Source: Archangiaceae bacterium (GTDB lineage: Bacteria; Myxococcota; Myxococcia; Myxococcales; Myxococcaceae). Taken from it: DNA of 64,000 nucleotides. Within the stretch, counting starts at the first letter, position 1. Every line of letters begins with the position of its first letter. Made by a program: the position numbers and the translations under genes. Shown piece by piece: positions 24,950 through 33,696 of the stretch. Under the pieces are notes generated by a model. It had not been told where the DNA came from and did not search any database. It worked only from the letters and a program-made list of their open reading frames with translations. Where the stretch lies: positions 248,001 to 312,000 of the forward strand of contig JADJNS010000012.1 of NCBI GenBank assembly GCA_016714225.1, written 5' to 3'.

Positions 24950-26038
24950 ATGGAGAAGCAGCGGCACGACAAAGAGGCGATCGCACGGGTGAGCCAGGCG
25001 CTGCGCGACATTCGCCGCGGCAAGCTGGTCATTCTCACCGACGACGAAGATCGCGAGAACGAAGGCGACCTGGTGATGGCGGCCGAGAAGGTGACGCCCC
25101 AGGCGATCAACTTCATGGCCAAGCACGGCCGCGGGCTGATCTGCCTCTCGCTCACTGAAGAGCGGCTCAAGCAGCTGCAGCTGCCCCTGATGGTGCAGGA
25201 CAACTCGTCGTCGTTTGGCACCGCCTTCACCGTCTCGGTCGAAGCGGCGCGCGGCGTGAGCACCGGCATCTCGGCGGCCGACCGGGCGCACACCATCAAG
25301 GTGTGCGTGGCGAAGAACGCCAGGCCGGCCGACCTGGTTCGACCGGGCCACATCTTCCCCCTGCGTGCGCGCGAGGGCGGGGTGCTGGTGCGCACCGGCC
25401 AGACCGAAGGCAGCGTCGACCTGGCGCGCATGGCGGGGCTCTTTCCCGCGGGTGTCATCTGCGAGGTGATGAACGACGACGGCACCATGGCCCGGCGCAA
25501 CGAGCTGCAGAAGTTCGCCAAGAAGCACCGCCTGGTGCTGCTGTCGGTCGCCGACCTGATCACCTACCGCCTCTCGCACGAGCGGCTGGTGCGGCGGGTG
25601 GCGACCGAGCAGGTGAGCGGCGGCGCCTACGGTGACTTCACCGCCCACGCATACAAGAGCGACGTCGACCCCGAGGTGCACATCGCGCTGGTGAAGGGCG
25701 ACGTGTCGAACGGCGCGCCGGTGCTGGTGCGCATGCACCGCGCCTCGGTGCTGGGCGATCTGCTCGACCCGGGCTCGTGCTCGAGCGCGCTCGAGGCGAT
25801 CAGCAAAGAGGGCCGTGGAGTGCTGGTGTACCTGCACAAGCACGCCACCGGGGCCGAGGCGCTCTCGCAGCGGCCGGCTACAGGCACGTTGCGCGAGCTG
25901 GGCGTGGGTGCGCAGATTCTGAAAGACCTGGGGTTGTCGAAGCTTCGGCTGATCACCTCGGCGCCGAAGCGCATCGTGGGCCTCGACAGCTACGGCCTTC
26001 AGGTGGTGGAACAGGTGAAGCCGGGTAAAAAACGGTAA
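24950..26038 (+). CDS. ribB: DHBP synthase with degenerate GTP-cyclohydrolase-II domain (RibBX-type)
   Basis: Residues 1-205 are a complete 3,4-dihydroxy-2-butanone-4-phosphate synthase, which makes the four-carbon riboflavin precursor from ribulose 5-phosphate. The metal/substrate motif DDEDRENEGDLVMAA is near residues 30-44, and GHIFPLRAREGGV and the Glu of TGQTEGSVDL are present. Residues 210-362 have the RibA fold, including LRELGVGAQILKDLG, but the zinc site is lost. Where RibA has HSECLTGD...CDC this protein has RMHRASVLGDLLDPGSCSS. GTP cyclohydrolase II activity is therefore unlikely from this domain, as in RibBX proteins. ATG 24950 is used; TTG 24941 is in frame. It is followed by ribH after 14 bp. 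Confidence 0.88.
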   Translation: MEKQRHDKEAIARVSQALRDIRRGKLVILTDDEDRENEGDLVMAAEKVTPQAINFMAKHGRGLICLSLTEERLKQLQLPLMVQDNSSSFGTAFTVSVEAARGVSTGISAADRAHTIKVCVAKNARPADLVRPGHIFPLRAREGGVLVRTGQTEGSVDLARMAGLFPAGVICEVMNDDGTMARRNELQKFAKKHRLVLLSVADLITYRLSHERLVRRVATEQVSGGAYGDFTAHAYKSDVDPEVHIALVKGDVSNGAPVLVRMHRASVLGDLLDPGSCSSALEAISKEGRGVLVYLHKHATGAEALSQRPATGTLRELGVGAQILKDLGLSKLRLITSAPKRIVGLDSYGLQVVEQVKPGKKR

Positions 26039-26052
26039 GGTCGAAAGCAACG

Positions 26053-26562
26053 ATGGCTCGCTATTTCGAAGGCAATCTGGTCGCTCCCAACGGTCGGTTC
26101 GCGATCTGCGTGAGCCGCTTCAACGCGTTCATCACCGAGGCGCTGCTGCAGGGCGCGCTCGACACGCTCAAGCGGCACGGGGTCGAAGACGACGACATCG
26201 ACGTGTACCGGGTGCCGGGCACCTTCGAGCTGCCCGGCCTGGTGCGCAAGGTGGTCGAGACGCGCCGGCACGTGGGCGTGGTGACCCTGGGCTGCGTGAT
26301 TCGCGGCGGCACGCCGCACTTCGACTACGTCTCGGGCGAGGTCAGCAAGGGCATCGGGCAGATCGCCCACACCGCCGAGTGCGCGGTGACGTTCGGGGTG
26401 CTCACCTGCGACAACGTCGAGCAGGCCATCGACCGCGCCGGAGTGAAGGCGGGCAACAAGGGCGCCGAGGCGGCGGTGGCGTGTATCGAGATGGTGAACC
26501 TGCACCAGCAGCTGGGCGCGGCTTCGGCGGTGGTGCTCAAGCCAGTGAAGAAGAAGGCCTGA
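26053..26562 (+). CDS. ribH: 6,7-dimethyl-8-ribityllumazine synthase
   Basis: Lumazine synthase condenses the DHBP product with the ribitylaminouracil intermediate. The 169-residue protein shows the RibH pattern: FAICVSRFNAFITEALLQGA, the VPGTFELPG motif at about 53-61, LGCVIRGGTPHFDYV with the catalytic His near residue 94, and FGVLTCDNVEQA. It overlaps nusB by 1 nt (TGATG), a common ribH-nusB arrangement. Confidence 0.96.
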   Translation: MARYFEGNLVAPNGRFAICVSRFNAFITEALLQGALDTLKRHGVEDDDIDVYRVPGTFELPGLVRKVVETRRHVGVVTLGCVIRGGTPHFDYVSGEVSKGIGQIAHTAECAVTFGVLTCDNVEQAIDRAGVKAGNKGAEAAVACIEMVNLHQQLGAASAVVLKPVKKKA

Positions 26563-26996
26563 TGGGCTCACGCCACATCGCCCGCGAGCGAGCGCTGCAG
26601 GCGCTCTACCAACTCGACGCTCAGGGCGAAGGGGCGAGCATCAAAGACGCGCTCGACGCCGCGTGGGGCTCGGGTGCCGAGGGCGGCGAGGGGCCACCGG
26701 CGGCCGAGACCCGCCAGTTCGCTCAAGAGCTGGTCGACGGGGTGCGGGGTTTCTTGAAAGAGCTCGACGCCAAGATCGAGCAGCACTCGACGAACTGGCG
26801 GGTCGACCGCATGTCGCGCATCGATCGCAACGTGCTGCGGCTGGGCGCCTTCGAGCTGATGCACCGGCCCGACGTGCCCAAGAAGGTCGCGCTCAACGAA
26901 GCGGTCGAGCTGGGCAAGAAGTTCGGCAACGAAGAGTCGTCGTCGTTCATCAACGGCCTGCTCGACAAGCTGGCGCAGGGCATCGACAAGCCATGA
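26562..26996 (+). CDS. nusB: Transcription antitermination factor NusB
   Basis: NusB with NusE binds boxA RNA and promotes rRNA antitermination. The 144-residue all-helical protein begins with the RNA-binding ARERALQALYQLD segment and shows the C-terminal family motifs NWRVDRMSRIDRNVLRLGAF and VALNEAVELGKKFG. The ribH-nusB order supports the call. Its stop overlaps the next ATG by 4 nt. Confidence 0.95.
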   Translation: MGSRHIARERALQALYQLDAQGEGASIKDALDAAWGSGAEGGEGPPAAETRQFAQELVDGVRGFLKELDAKIEQHSTNWRVDRMSRIDRNVLRLGAFELMHRPDVPKKVALNEAVELGKKFGNEESSSFINGLLDKLAQGIDKP

Positions 26997-27457
26997 TTGC
27001 CGTCGAGCCGTCGTTGGACTCGATCGATGCGCTGTCGGGAGTCGACGCGCTCTGCGTGTTCCTCACCGACGACGATCGGCCCCTGCAGGGCATGGCCGGG
27101 TACCTCGACTGGCGCATGTGCGGCGCGCTCTCGCGGGTGCTGCTGGGCGGCTTCTTCAAGGGCGACCGCGGCGAGCAGCTGCTCATGCCGACCAGCGGCG
27201 GCATCTCGACCGTCAAGCTCTTCGCGGTGGGGGCGGGCAGCAGCAAGTCGCTCGACGCCTCGACGCTGGGGCTGTTGCTCGAGAGCTCGGCGCTGATGCT
27301 CAAGCGCGCCGGCGTGGGTTCGGTGGCGCTGTCGCTGCCCAAGTGCGGGCTCGACGACGCGTCGCGCGCCGAGGTGGTGAAGAAGCGGTTTGCGCCGTCG
27401 TTCGCTCCGGGCGTCACCACGGTCTTCGCCGAGAAGAGCCTTCGCGCGTTGCTCTAG
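26993..27457 (+). CDS. Orphan peptidase M17 N-terminal domain protein
   Basis: The 154-residue protein matches only the non-catalytic N-terminal (macro-like) domain of leucyl aminopeptidases: DALCVFLTDDDRPLQG, RVLLGGFFKGDRGEQLLMP and STVKLFAVGAG. The metal-binding catalytic domain is absent and no remnant follows. The domain may bind nucleic acid or ADP-ribose-type ligands or act as a scaffold, but nothing in the sequence decides this. It overlaps nusB by 4 nt and lies 57 bp ahead of the chemosensory operon. Confidence 0.75.
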   Translation: MIAVEPSLDSIDALSGVDALCVFLTDDDRPLQGMAGYLDWRMCGALSRVLLGGFFKGDRGEQLLMPTSGGISTVKLFAVGAGSSKSLDASTLGLLLESSALMLKRAGVGSVALSLPKCGLDDASRAEVVKKRFAPSFAPGVTTVFAEKSLRALL

Positions 27458-27514
27458 CTGGCTCAGCGCCCCGAGGCGGCGCTCAGGGTACGTGTGTTAC
27501 TGTCGCACCCTTCA

Positions 27515-27892
27515 GTGCCGGACCTTTTCAAAGTCTTGGTGGTCGAGGACTCGAAGGCGACGCGGGAGCTGCTCGCGTCGCTGCTCGAAGGACTGGGCAA
27601 CCTCGAGGTGGTGACGGTGGTGAGCGGGTTCGAGGCGCTGAAGGTTCTGCCGCGCCATCGCTTCTCGTTGATCGTCACCGACATCAACATGCCCGACATC
27701 AACGGGCTCGAGCTGATCAACTTCGTGAAGAAGAACCCGCACTACCGCGAGACCCCGCTGTTCGTGGTCACCACCGAGGGCCGCACGCAAGACCGCGAGC
27801 GCGGCATGCAGCTGGGCGCCAGCGAGTACGTGATCAAGCCGTTCGAGCCCGACGCGTTCTGCGCCCTGGTGAAGAAGTACCTCAAGCTCTAG
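27515..27892 (+). CDS. CheY-like single-domain response regulator (first of the che operon)
   Basis: The 125-residue receiver domain has KVLVVEDSKATREL (acidic pocket), the phospho-acceptor Asp in LIVTDINMPDINGLE near residue 57, the switch Thr in FVVTTEG and the Lys of YVIKPF. There is no output domain, so it should act by protein contact, probably as a phosphate target of the CheA encoded 12 bp downstream. GTG 27515 (MPDLFKVLVVEDS) is preferred over GTG 27494, which adds seven unconserved residues. Confidence 0.9.
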   Translation: MPDLFKVLVVEDSKATRELLASLLEGLGNLEVVTVVSGFEALKVLPRHRFSLIVTDINMPDINGLELINFVKKNPHYRETPLFVVTTEGRTQDRERGMQLGASEYVIKPFEPDAFCALVKKYLKL

Positions 27893-27903
27893 ATGACCCG
27901 CTG

Positions 27904-29937
27904 ATGAGCGAGAAGAAGCCGGTCACCGAGTTTCTCGCCGAGGCGACCGAGATCGTCGAGGGTCTGTCGCGCGAGCTGGTGGTGCTCGACGAGCACCGCG
28001 GTGAAGAGCCCGAGCCCGATCGGCTGAACTCGATCTTCCGCGCCGCGCACTCGCTCAAGGGGCTGTCGTCGCTGTTCGGGCACGAGCGCATCACGCGGCT
28101 GGCGCACGTGCTCGAAGACGCGCTCGACGCGCTGCGGCTGGGCAAGGTGATGGCCGACGACGCGCTGATCGACGCGTTCGTCGACGCGGTCGATGCGCTG
28201 TCGGGGCTGCTCACCATGGCCTCTCGCGACGAGAGCGAGGGCCCGGCGGCCGAGCGGGCGGTGGCGCTGGCGCAGCACATCGAGTCGCTGCTCAGCCAGG
28301 GGCCGACGCCGGTGGAAGACCCGCTCAAGCAGCTGGGCCTCGAGCCGTCGGTGCTGCACGTGCTCACCGAGTACGAAGAGCACCGGCTGCGCGAGAACGT
28401 GAAGAAGGGCGTCACGCTCTACAAGGTGCGCGCGGTCTTCTCTCTCGACGACTTCGACCAGCGCCTGACGGCGCTCACCGCGGCGCTCAAGGCGATCGCC
28501 GAGGTGGTGAGCACGCTGCCCTCGGCCCAGGCCTCGGACGAGAGCCACATCGGGTTCGATCTGCTCACCGCGTGCAAGCAGAGCGCGGCCGAGCTCACCC
28601 GCGTGCTCGCGCCGTACGGGGCGAGCCACGCGCTGATCTCTGCCTCTACCGCGCCGCCGCGGCCCCGCCCGTCGGCGCCGCGCCCCGAGCTGGGCTCGTC
28701 TTCAGAGCTCTCGCTGCGCTCGCTGGCGCAGACGGTGCGCGTCGACATCAGCCGGCTCGACAAGCTGATGGCCGCGGTGGGCGACCTGCTGCTCACCCGG
28801 TCGAACATCAAGCGCTTCGCCGAAGGGGCGCGCGCGGCGGGCCCGGGTGGGCTGCACCCGCTGTGGGCGCAAGAGCTGGCCCGCGAGGCCCGCGCGCTCG
28901 AGCGCAAGCTCGACGATCTGCAGAAGGGCATTCTGGAAGTGCGCATGGTGCCGCTGGGCCAGGTGTTCGATCGGCTGGCGCGGCTGGTGCGGCGGCTCTT
29001 GCGCGAGAGCGGCAAGGAGATCGACTTCGAGATCTCGGGCGGCGACGTCGAGCTCGACAAGCTGATCGTCGAAGACCTGTCGGACCCGCTGATGCACCTG
29101 CTCCGCAACGCCATCGACCACGGCATCGAGACGCCCGAGCAGCGCGTCGCGGCGGGCAAGTCGCGGCGCGGCAGGGTGCGGCTGTACGCCACCAGCGAAG
29201 GCAACCACGTGAAGATCGAGGTCGGCGACGACGGCGCCGGTCTCGACGAGGCGCGCATTCGCGACGAGGCCCTCAAGCGCGGGCTGGTCACCGCCACCAA
29301 GGCGCCCCAGATGCAGCGGCGCGAGCTGCTCAACCTGGTGTTCCTGCCCGGGTTCTCGACGCGCAAGCAGGTGAGCGAGCTGTCGGGCCGCGGGGTGGGG
29401 CTGGACGTGGTGAAGACCAACCTGCAGCGGCTCTCGGGGCTGATCGACATCGTCAGCGAGCCGGGGCAGGGCACCACCTTCGTGCTCACCCTGCCGTTGA
29501 CGCTGGCGATCATTCGCGCGCTGGTGGTGCAGGCGTCGGGCCACACCTACGCGGTACCGCTGAACTCGGTGCTCGAGATCGTGGCGGTGCGGCCCAGCGA
29601 GCTGCGCACCGTCGAGCACCGGCAGATGCTGTCGGTGCGGGGGCAGACGGTGCCGTTCGTGCGCCTCTCGCAGCTGTTCAAGCTGCCGCTGGTCGAGGTG
29701 CAGCAGCACTACGTGGTGCTGGTGGGGCTGGCGCAGCACCGCATGGGCCTGGCGGTCGACGCGCTGCTCGGCCAGCAAGACGTGGTCACCAAGCCGCTCT
29801 CGGCGCGGCTGCGCGACGTGCGAGGCTTCGCGGGGGCGACCGATCTCGGTGACCGCCGCGCGGTGCTGGTGCTCGACGTGCCCGCGCTGGTGAGCGAGAT
29901 GATGCGGCCCGCCGACGCAGGCATGGGGAACCTCTAG
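27904..29937 (+). CDS. cheA: Chemotaxis histidine kinase CheA
   Basis: The 677-residue hybrid sensor kinase has an HPt domain (1-105) with the phosphorylated His49 in AAHSLKGLSSLFG. A linker/P2-like region (130-245) is followed by dimerisation helices (about 275-340) and a GHKL ATPase (about 350-540: N-box LLRNAIDHGIE at about 399, GDDGAGLD, SGRGVGLDVV). A C-terminal CheW-like domain (about 542-670) completes it. All catalytic boxes are intact. No C-terminal receiver is fused. The gene directly abuts cheW (stop 29937, next start 29938). Confidence 0.95.
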   Translation: MSEKKPVTEFLAEATEIVEGLSRELVVLDEHRGEEPEPDRLNSIFRAAHSLKGLSSLFGHERITRLAHVLEDALDALRLGKVMADDALIDAFVDAVDALSGLLTMASRDESEGPAAERAVALAQHIESLLSQGPTPVEDPLKQLGLEPSVLHVLTEYEEHRLRENVKKGVTLYKVRAVFSLDDFDQRLTALTAALKAIAEVVSTLPSAQASDESHIGFDLLTACKQSAAELTRVLAPYGASHALISASTAPPRPRPSAPRPELGSSSELSLRSLAQTVRVDISRLDKLMAAVGDLLLTRSNIKRFAEGARAAGPGGLHPLWAQELAREARALERKLDDLQKGILEVRMVPLGQVFDRLARLVRRLLRESGKEIDFEISGGDVELDKLIVEDLSDPLMHLLRNAIDHGIETPEQRVAAGKSRRGRVRLYATSEGNHVKIEVGDDGAGLDEARIRDEALKRGLVTATKAPQMQRRELLNLVFLPGFSTRKQVSELSGRGVGLDVVKTNLQRLSGLIDIVSEPGQGTTFVLTLPLTLAIIRALVVQASGHTYAVPLNSVLEIVAVRPSELRTVEHRQMLSVRGQTVPFVRLSQLFKLPLVEVQQHYVVLVGLAQHRMGLAVDALLGQQDVVTKPLSARLRDVRGFAGATDLGDRRAVLVLDVPALVSEMMRPADAGMGNL

Positions 29938-30486
29938 GTGCCCTCGTTCGAGCAGCTGCTCGAGGGGTTTCTCTACCGCGAGGGCGAGCCGGGCCTGCCC
30001 GGCCTGCAGTGGTTGGAAGACGCTCCGGTGCCCGAGGCCAGCACGGTCGAGGCCCCCCACGAGTACCTCGCCTTTCAGCTCACCGACGAGACGTACGCGG
30101 TGCCGATCGAGCGGGTGCGCGAGATCGTCAAGGTGCCGGTGCTCACCGAGGTGCCGCGCGCCGCGCCCGAGCTGCTCGGGGTGATGAACCTGCGCGGCGA
30201 GGTGCTGCCGGTCTACGACGTGCGGGCGCGGCTGTTGCTCACGCAGCAGGTGAAGCCGGTGGGCGGCCCGGAAGACGTGCCTTCGCGGTCGCGCATCGTG
30301 GTGGTGCGCAGCGACGACGGCGACGCGGGAATACTCGCCGACGCGGTCGAGGGCGTGGCGCGGCTGTTGCCGTCGCTCACCGAGGCGGCTCCGCCGGGCG
30401 GCACCCAGCGGCCCTACCTGTCGGGGCTGAGCCGGCGCGGCGAGCGCCTCTACATTCTCCTCGACGTCGAGCGGGTGCTCGAGTGA
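29938..30486 (+). CDS. CheW-like coupling protein 1
   Basis: The 182-residue product has a 40-residue N-terminal extension before a CheW domain (about 42-182): YLAFQLTDETYAVPIERVREI, LLGVMNLRGEVLPVYDVR with the conserved NLRG turn, and ILLDVERVL at the end. CheW proteins bridge CheA to receptors. The start is a GTG directly following the cheA stop. It overlaps the second cheW by 4 nt (GTGA). Confidence 0.9.
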   Translation: MPSFEQLLEGFLYREGEPGLPGLQWLEDAPVPEASTVEAPHEYLAFQLTDETYAVPIERVREIVKVPVLTEVPRAAPELLGVMNLRGEVLPVYDVRARLLLTQQVKPVGGPEDVPSRSRIVVVRSDDGDAGILADAVEGVARLLPSLTEAAPPGGTQRPYLSGLSRRGERLYILLDVERVLE

Positions 30487-30899
30487 GCGGCAGCGTGCAG
30501 CTGTGCGCCTTTCGCGCCGGCGACGAAGAGCTGGTGGTCGACATCATGCGGGTGCAGGAGATCATCGCCCCGCTGCCGCTGACCGCGGTGCCGCGCTCGC
30601 CCAGGGCGATCGAGGGCGTGGTGAACCTGCGCGGCGCGATCGTCCCGGTCGTCGACGTGCGCAAGCAGCTGGGCCTGGGCGAGCCCAAGCAGGCGCCGCG
30701 GCCGCGGCTGATCGTCTGCCGGGTGGGGCCACACCTGCTCGGGCTGCGCGTCGACGGGGTGTCGACGGTGTTTCGCGCCGAGCGCGAGTCGCTCAAGCCG
30801 GCTCCGATGGGGCAGGGCAGCTCGCCGCACATCATCGGCGTGTGCGCCGCGGGTGGAAAGCTGCGGCTCTTGCTCGACGTGCGCGCGCTGCTGGGCTAG
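30483..30899 (+). CDS. CheW-like coupling protein 2
   Basis: The 138-residue protein is a minimal CheW domain: VQLCAFRAGDEELVVDIMRV, the NLRGAIVPVVDVRKQLGL core and LRLLLDVRALL at the end. It is distinct in sequence from the preceding CheW. Two CheW copies per operon may give separate links to receptors or to CheA. The GTG at 30483 is coupled to the upstream stop. Confidence 0.9.
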   Translation: MSGSVQLCAFRAGDEELVVDIMRVQEIIAPLPLTAVPRSPRAIEGVVNLRGAIVPVVDVRKQLGLGEPKQAPRPRLIVCRVGPHLLGLRVDGVSTVFRAERESLKPAPMGQGSSPHIIGVCAAGGKLRLLLDVRALLG

Positions 30900-30912
30900 C
30901 GAATCGCACCAG

Positions 30913-32139
30913 ATGATCGAGGAGCTGCACGACGACCCGGGTGCCGAGGGGCGTTACCAGGCGCTGGCGGGCGCCGATCGCGACGCGCTCGTCTCGGCGC
31001 TCTACGACCCCAGCTGGCGCGTGCGCCGGCACGCCGCCGAGCTCGTCGCCCGCGCCGTCGACGATGCCACCGCGGCGAAGCTCATCGCCGTGCTGGGCGA
31101 TCGCGACCAGACCGGCGCCCGCAACGCGGCGACCACCGCGCTGGCGCTGGCCGGCCCGGCGGCACGCGCGCCGCTGCTCGAGCTGCTCGGCCACTCCGAC
31201 CCCGATCAGCGCAAGCTCGCCGCCGACATTCTCGGCGAGCGCCGCGAGGCCGACGCGCTCGAGGGCCTCGAGCGCGCGCTGGCCGATGCCGACCCCAACG
31301 TGCAGGGCGCGGCGGCCGAAGCGCTGGGCCGCATCGGCGGGCAGCGCGCCAGCCGCACCCTGATGGGCCTGCTCTCTTCGCGAGAGCCGCTGGTGCGCGC
31401 CTGCGCGCTCGAGGCGCTGTTCGCGCTGAAGAAGCCGCCGCCGCTCTCGCTGCTGGTGCCGCTGTTGCCCTCGAAGCAGGCGTTTCGGCTGGTGGGCCTC
31501 ATCTTCCACCCCTCGGCGAACGCGCTGGTCAGCCGCGCGCTCGAGCAGGCGTCGACGCGCGACGCGGCGCTCGCGGCGCTGGGCATGGAAGGGCGCGCCT
31601 GGCCACACGACGCCGAGGCGATGCTGCGCGCCTCGCTGAAGGTCTCGCCCGACGTGCAGACCTGGCTGGCCCGCATGCTCAAGAGCGACGACCGCGCGCT
31701 GCGGGTGGGGGCGATGAACGCGGTGGCCGCGCTCAAGGCCCACGCGCTCGCGCCCGCGGTGGCCGAGGCGGTGGGGGACGGCTCGGTGGCCGAGGCGGCC
31801 TCGCGCGCGCTCACCCGCCTGGGCCTGTACGGCGCGCTGGCCCTGGTCGAGGGCGAAGTGCCGCCGGTGGTGTCGATGAGCGCAGAAGCGCGCGCGGTGG
31901 CGGGCGAGGCGATCATCAGGGTGGGCGAGCCCCGGCTGGTGCCGGCGCTCGAGCGGTTGCTCGGCTGCTCAGACCCCGAGCTGGCCGAGGTGGCGGTGCG
32001 GGCGCTGGGCCGCTGCCGCACCCCCGCGGCGATCGTGCCGCTGCTCTCGGCGCTCGAAGACGACGCGCTGGCCTCGGCCGCGGCGCGCGCGCTGGCGCGA
32101 ATCGGGCGTCGTTTCAGACCGAGGTGGGGTTCGCGATGA
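30913..32139 (+). CDS. HEAT-repeat protein 1 of the che operon
   Basis: The 408-residue soluble protein is made of repeated helical pairs of PBS-lyase/HEAT type. Examples are SALYDPSWRVRRHAAELVAR, LLGHSDPDQRKLAADILGE, ALADADPNVQGAAAEALGRI and LLGCSDPELAEVAVRALGR. No catalytic motif is seen. Such solenoids usually bind proteins. Its position between cheW and cheR suggests a scaffold or adaptor in the signalling array, replacing or supplementing a receptor contact; this is inference. The stop overlaps the next start by 4 nt. Confidence 0.85.
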   Translation: MIEELHDDPGAEGRYQALAGADRDALVSALYDPSWRVRRHAAELVARAVDDATAAKLIAVLGDRDQTGARNAATTALALAGPAARAPLLELLGHSDPDQRKLAADILGERREADALEGLERALADADPNVQGAAAEALGRIGGQRASRTLMGLLSSREPLVRACALEALFALKKPPPLSLLVPLLPSKQAFRLVGLIFHPSANALVSRALEQASTRDAALAALGMEGRAWPHDAEAMLRASLKVSPDVQTWLARMLKSDDRALRVGAMNAVAALKAHALAPAVAEAVGDGSVAEAASRALTRLGLYGALALVEGEVPPVVSMSAEARAVAGEAIIRVGEPRLVPALERLLGCSDPELAEVAVRALGRCRTPAAIVPLLSALEDDALASAAARALARIGRRFRPRWGSR

Positions 32140-32837
32140 GCGCGCGCACGCTCGAGCCGCACGTGCTGCGCACCTGGGTGCAGGTCGACCCGGGCGCGGC
32201 GCGCGGGGCGGTGCGCGAGGCGGCACGCGATACCGACGACGGCCTGCGGGCGGCCGCGGCAGAGAGCGCGTGGGCGTTGCCTGAAGACGAGGCCGGCGAG
32301 GCGCTGGGGCGGGCGCTGACCGACGAGGCGGCGGTGGTGCGCCGCGCGGCGGCCCGCGCGCTGCCGCGGGTGGCGAGCGCGGCGGGGCTGCTGGCCCGGG
32401 CGCTGGTCGACCGCGAGGCCTCGGTGGTGGCCGCGGCCTGCGACGCGGCGGCCGAGCTGAAGGTGCCGGCGGTGAAGGCGCGGCTCGAAGAGCTGCTGGG
32501 GGCCGGCGACGGCTTCGTGGTGCTGGCGGCGCTGCAGGGCTTGAGCGCGCTGGGGGCGGTCGACCCGGTGCAGGCCGAGCGGGCGCTGGGGCACGCCGAC
32601 CCCGAGGTGGTGAAGGCGGCGCTGGCGCTGTTCGCCGAGCGGCCGGGCACCGCGGTGGCCGCCATCGCGCTGCTGCAGCACCCGCGGTGGGACGTGCGGG
32701 CCGCGGCCGCGCGCGCGCTCGAGGTGGCGGGCACCGCGGCGGCGGTGGCGGCACTGCGGCACGCGCTGGCCCGCGAGCAAGACGCGATGGCGCGGCAGAT
32801 CATCGCGGCGGCGGCGGCGCGGCTGGGAGACCTCTGA
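32136..32837 (+). CDS. HEAT-repeat protein 2 of the che operon
   Basis: The 233-residue product is a second HEAT/PBS-type solenoid (ALTDEAAVVRRAAARALPRV, ALVDREASVVAAACDAAAEL, LLQHPRWDVRAAAARALEVA). ATG 32136 overlaps the preceding stop as ATGA. A GTG at 32124 is also open. It is in a different frame from the preceding HEAT gene, and together they would form one longer solenoid, so an ancestral split or a frameshift cannot be excluded. It lies 10 bp before cheR. Confidence 0.82.
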   Translation: MSARTLEPHVLRTWVQVDPGAARGAVREAARDTDDGLRAAAAESAWALPEDEAGEALGRALTDEAAVVRRAAARALPRVASAAGLLARALVDREASVVAAACDAAAELKVPAVKARLEELLGAGDGFVVLAALQGLSALGAVDPVQAERALGHADPEVVKAALALFAERPGTAVAAIALLQHPRWDVRAAAARALEVAGTAAAVAALRHALAREQDAMARQIIAAAAARLGDL

Positions 32838-32847
32838 CGGTGGCGCG

Positions 32848-33696
32848 ATGATCGACGAGCCGCGGCTGACCATGACCGCCGAGCAGTTTCGCCTGCTCTC
32901 GGACCTGGTGCACGGCGCGAGCGGGCTGGCGATGCGCGAAGACTTCAAGTTCGTCGCCGAGCGCCGCCTGCTGCCGCGGGTCGAGGCGCTGGGGCTGTCG
33001 GACTTCGGGGCCTACCAGCGCTACCTGCGCTTCGACGCGCGCGGCCGAGAAGAGCTCGAGCTGGCGTGCGAGCTGCTCTTGCCGCACGAGACGTACTTCT
33101 TTCGCGAGCCCAACCAGCTCGAGTGCTTCGTGAACGAGATCGTACCCCGGCTGGTCGAGCAGCACCGCGGCCGGCGGCGCTTGAGGCTCTGGTCGGCCGG
33201 CTGCAGCACCGGCGAAGAGCCGTACACGCTGGCCATGCTGCTGGAAGAGACCGGCCGCTTCGAGGGCTGGGACGTGCAGGTTCACGGCACCGACCTGAGC
33301 CGCCGGGTCTTGAGCACCGCGCGCAAGGCAGAGTACGCGCCGAGCGCGCTGCGCTCGACCTCGCCCGAGCGCAAGCTGCGTCACTTCGAGGTGGTGCCGG
33401 GAGGCAAGGTGCGGGTCAAGGCACCCCTGCGCGCGCAGGTGTCGTTCAGCCACCTGAACCTGATCGTGCCCGAGGCGGCCGACCTGCTCCCGTTCATGGA
33501 CGTGGTGTTCTGCCGCAACGTGCTCATCTACTTCGACCTCGAGGCGCGGCGGCGCGTCATCTCGTCGCTCTACCGGCGCATGCAGCCGGGCGCGTGGCTC
33601 TTGCTGGGGCATTCTGAGAGCCTGCTCACCGTCACCACCGACTTCGAGATCGTGCAGCTCGACGGCGATCTGGTCTACCGGGTGGGGCAGTCGTGA
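32848..33696 (+). CDS. cheR: Chemoreceptor glutamate methyltransferase CheR
   Basis: CheR methylates receptor glutamates with S-adenosylmethionine. The 282-residue protein has the N-terminal helical domain (about 10-75), the SAM motif LWSAGCSTGEEPYTLAM near residues 112-128, and the C-terminal landmark VVFCRNVLIYFD. No TPR extension is present. A receptor is not encoded in the operon, so its substrate lies elsewhere. It overlaps cheB by 4 nt. Confidence 0.94.
   Translation: MIDEPRLTMTAEQFRLLSDLVHGASGLAMREDFKFVAERRLLPRVEALGLSDFGAYQRYLRFDARGREELELACELLLPHETYFFREPNQLECFVNEIVPRLVEQHRGRRRLRLWSAGCSTGEEPYTLAMLLEETGRFEGWDVQVHGTDLSRRVLSTARKAEYAPSALRSTSPERKLRHFEVVPGGKVRVKAPLRAQVSFSHLNLIVPEAADLLPFMDVVFCRNVLIYFDLEARRRVISSLYRRMQPGAWLLLGHSESLLTVTTDFEIVQLDGDLVYRVGQS

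Noticed and set aside
23704..24950. FMN riboswitch ahead of ribE or ribB
   Set aside because: No conserved RFN-element blocks are visible in the short gaps before these genes.
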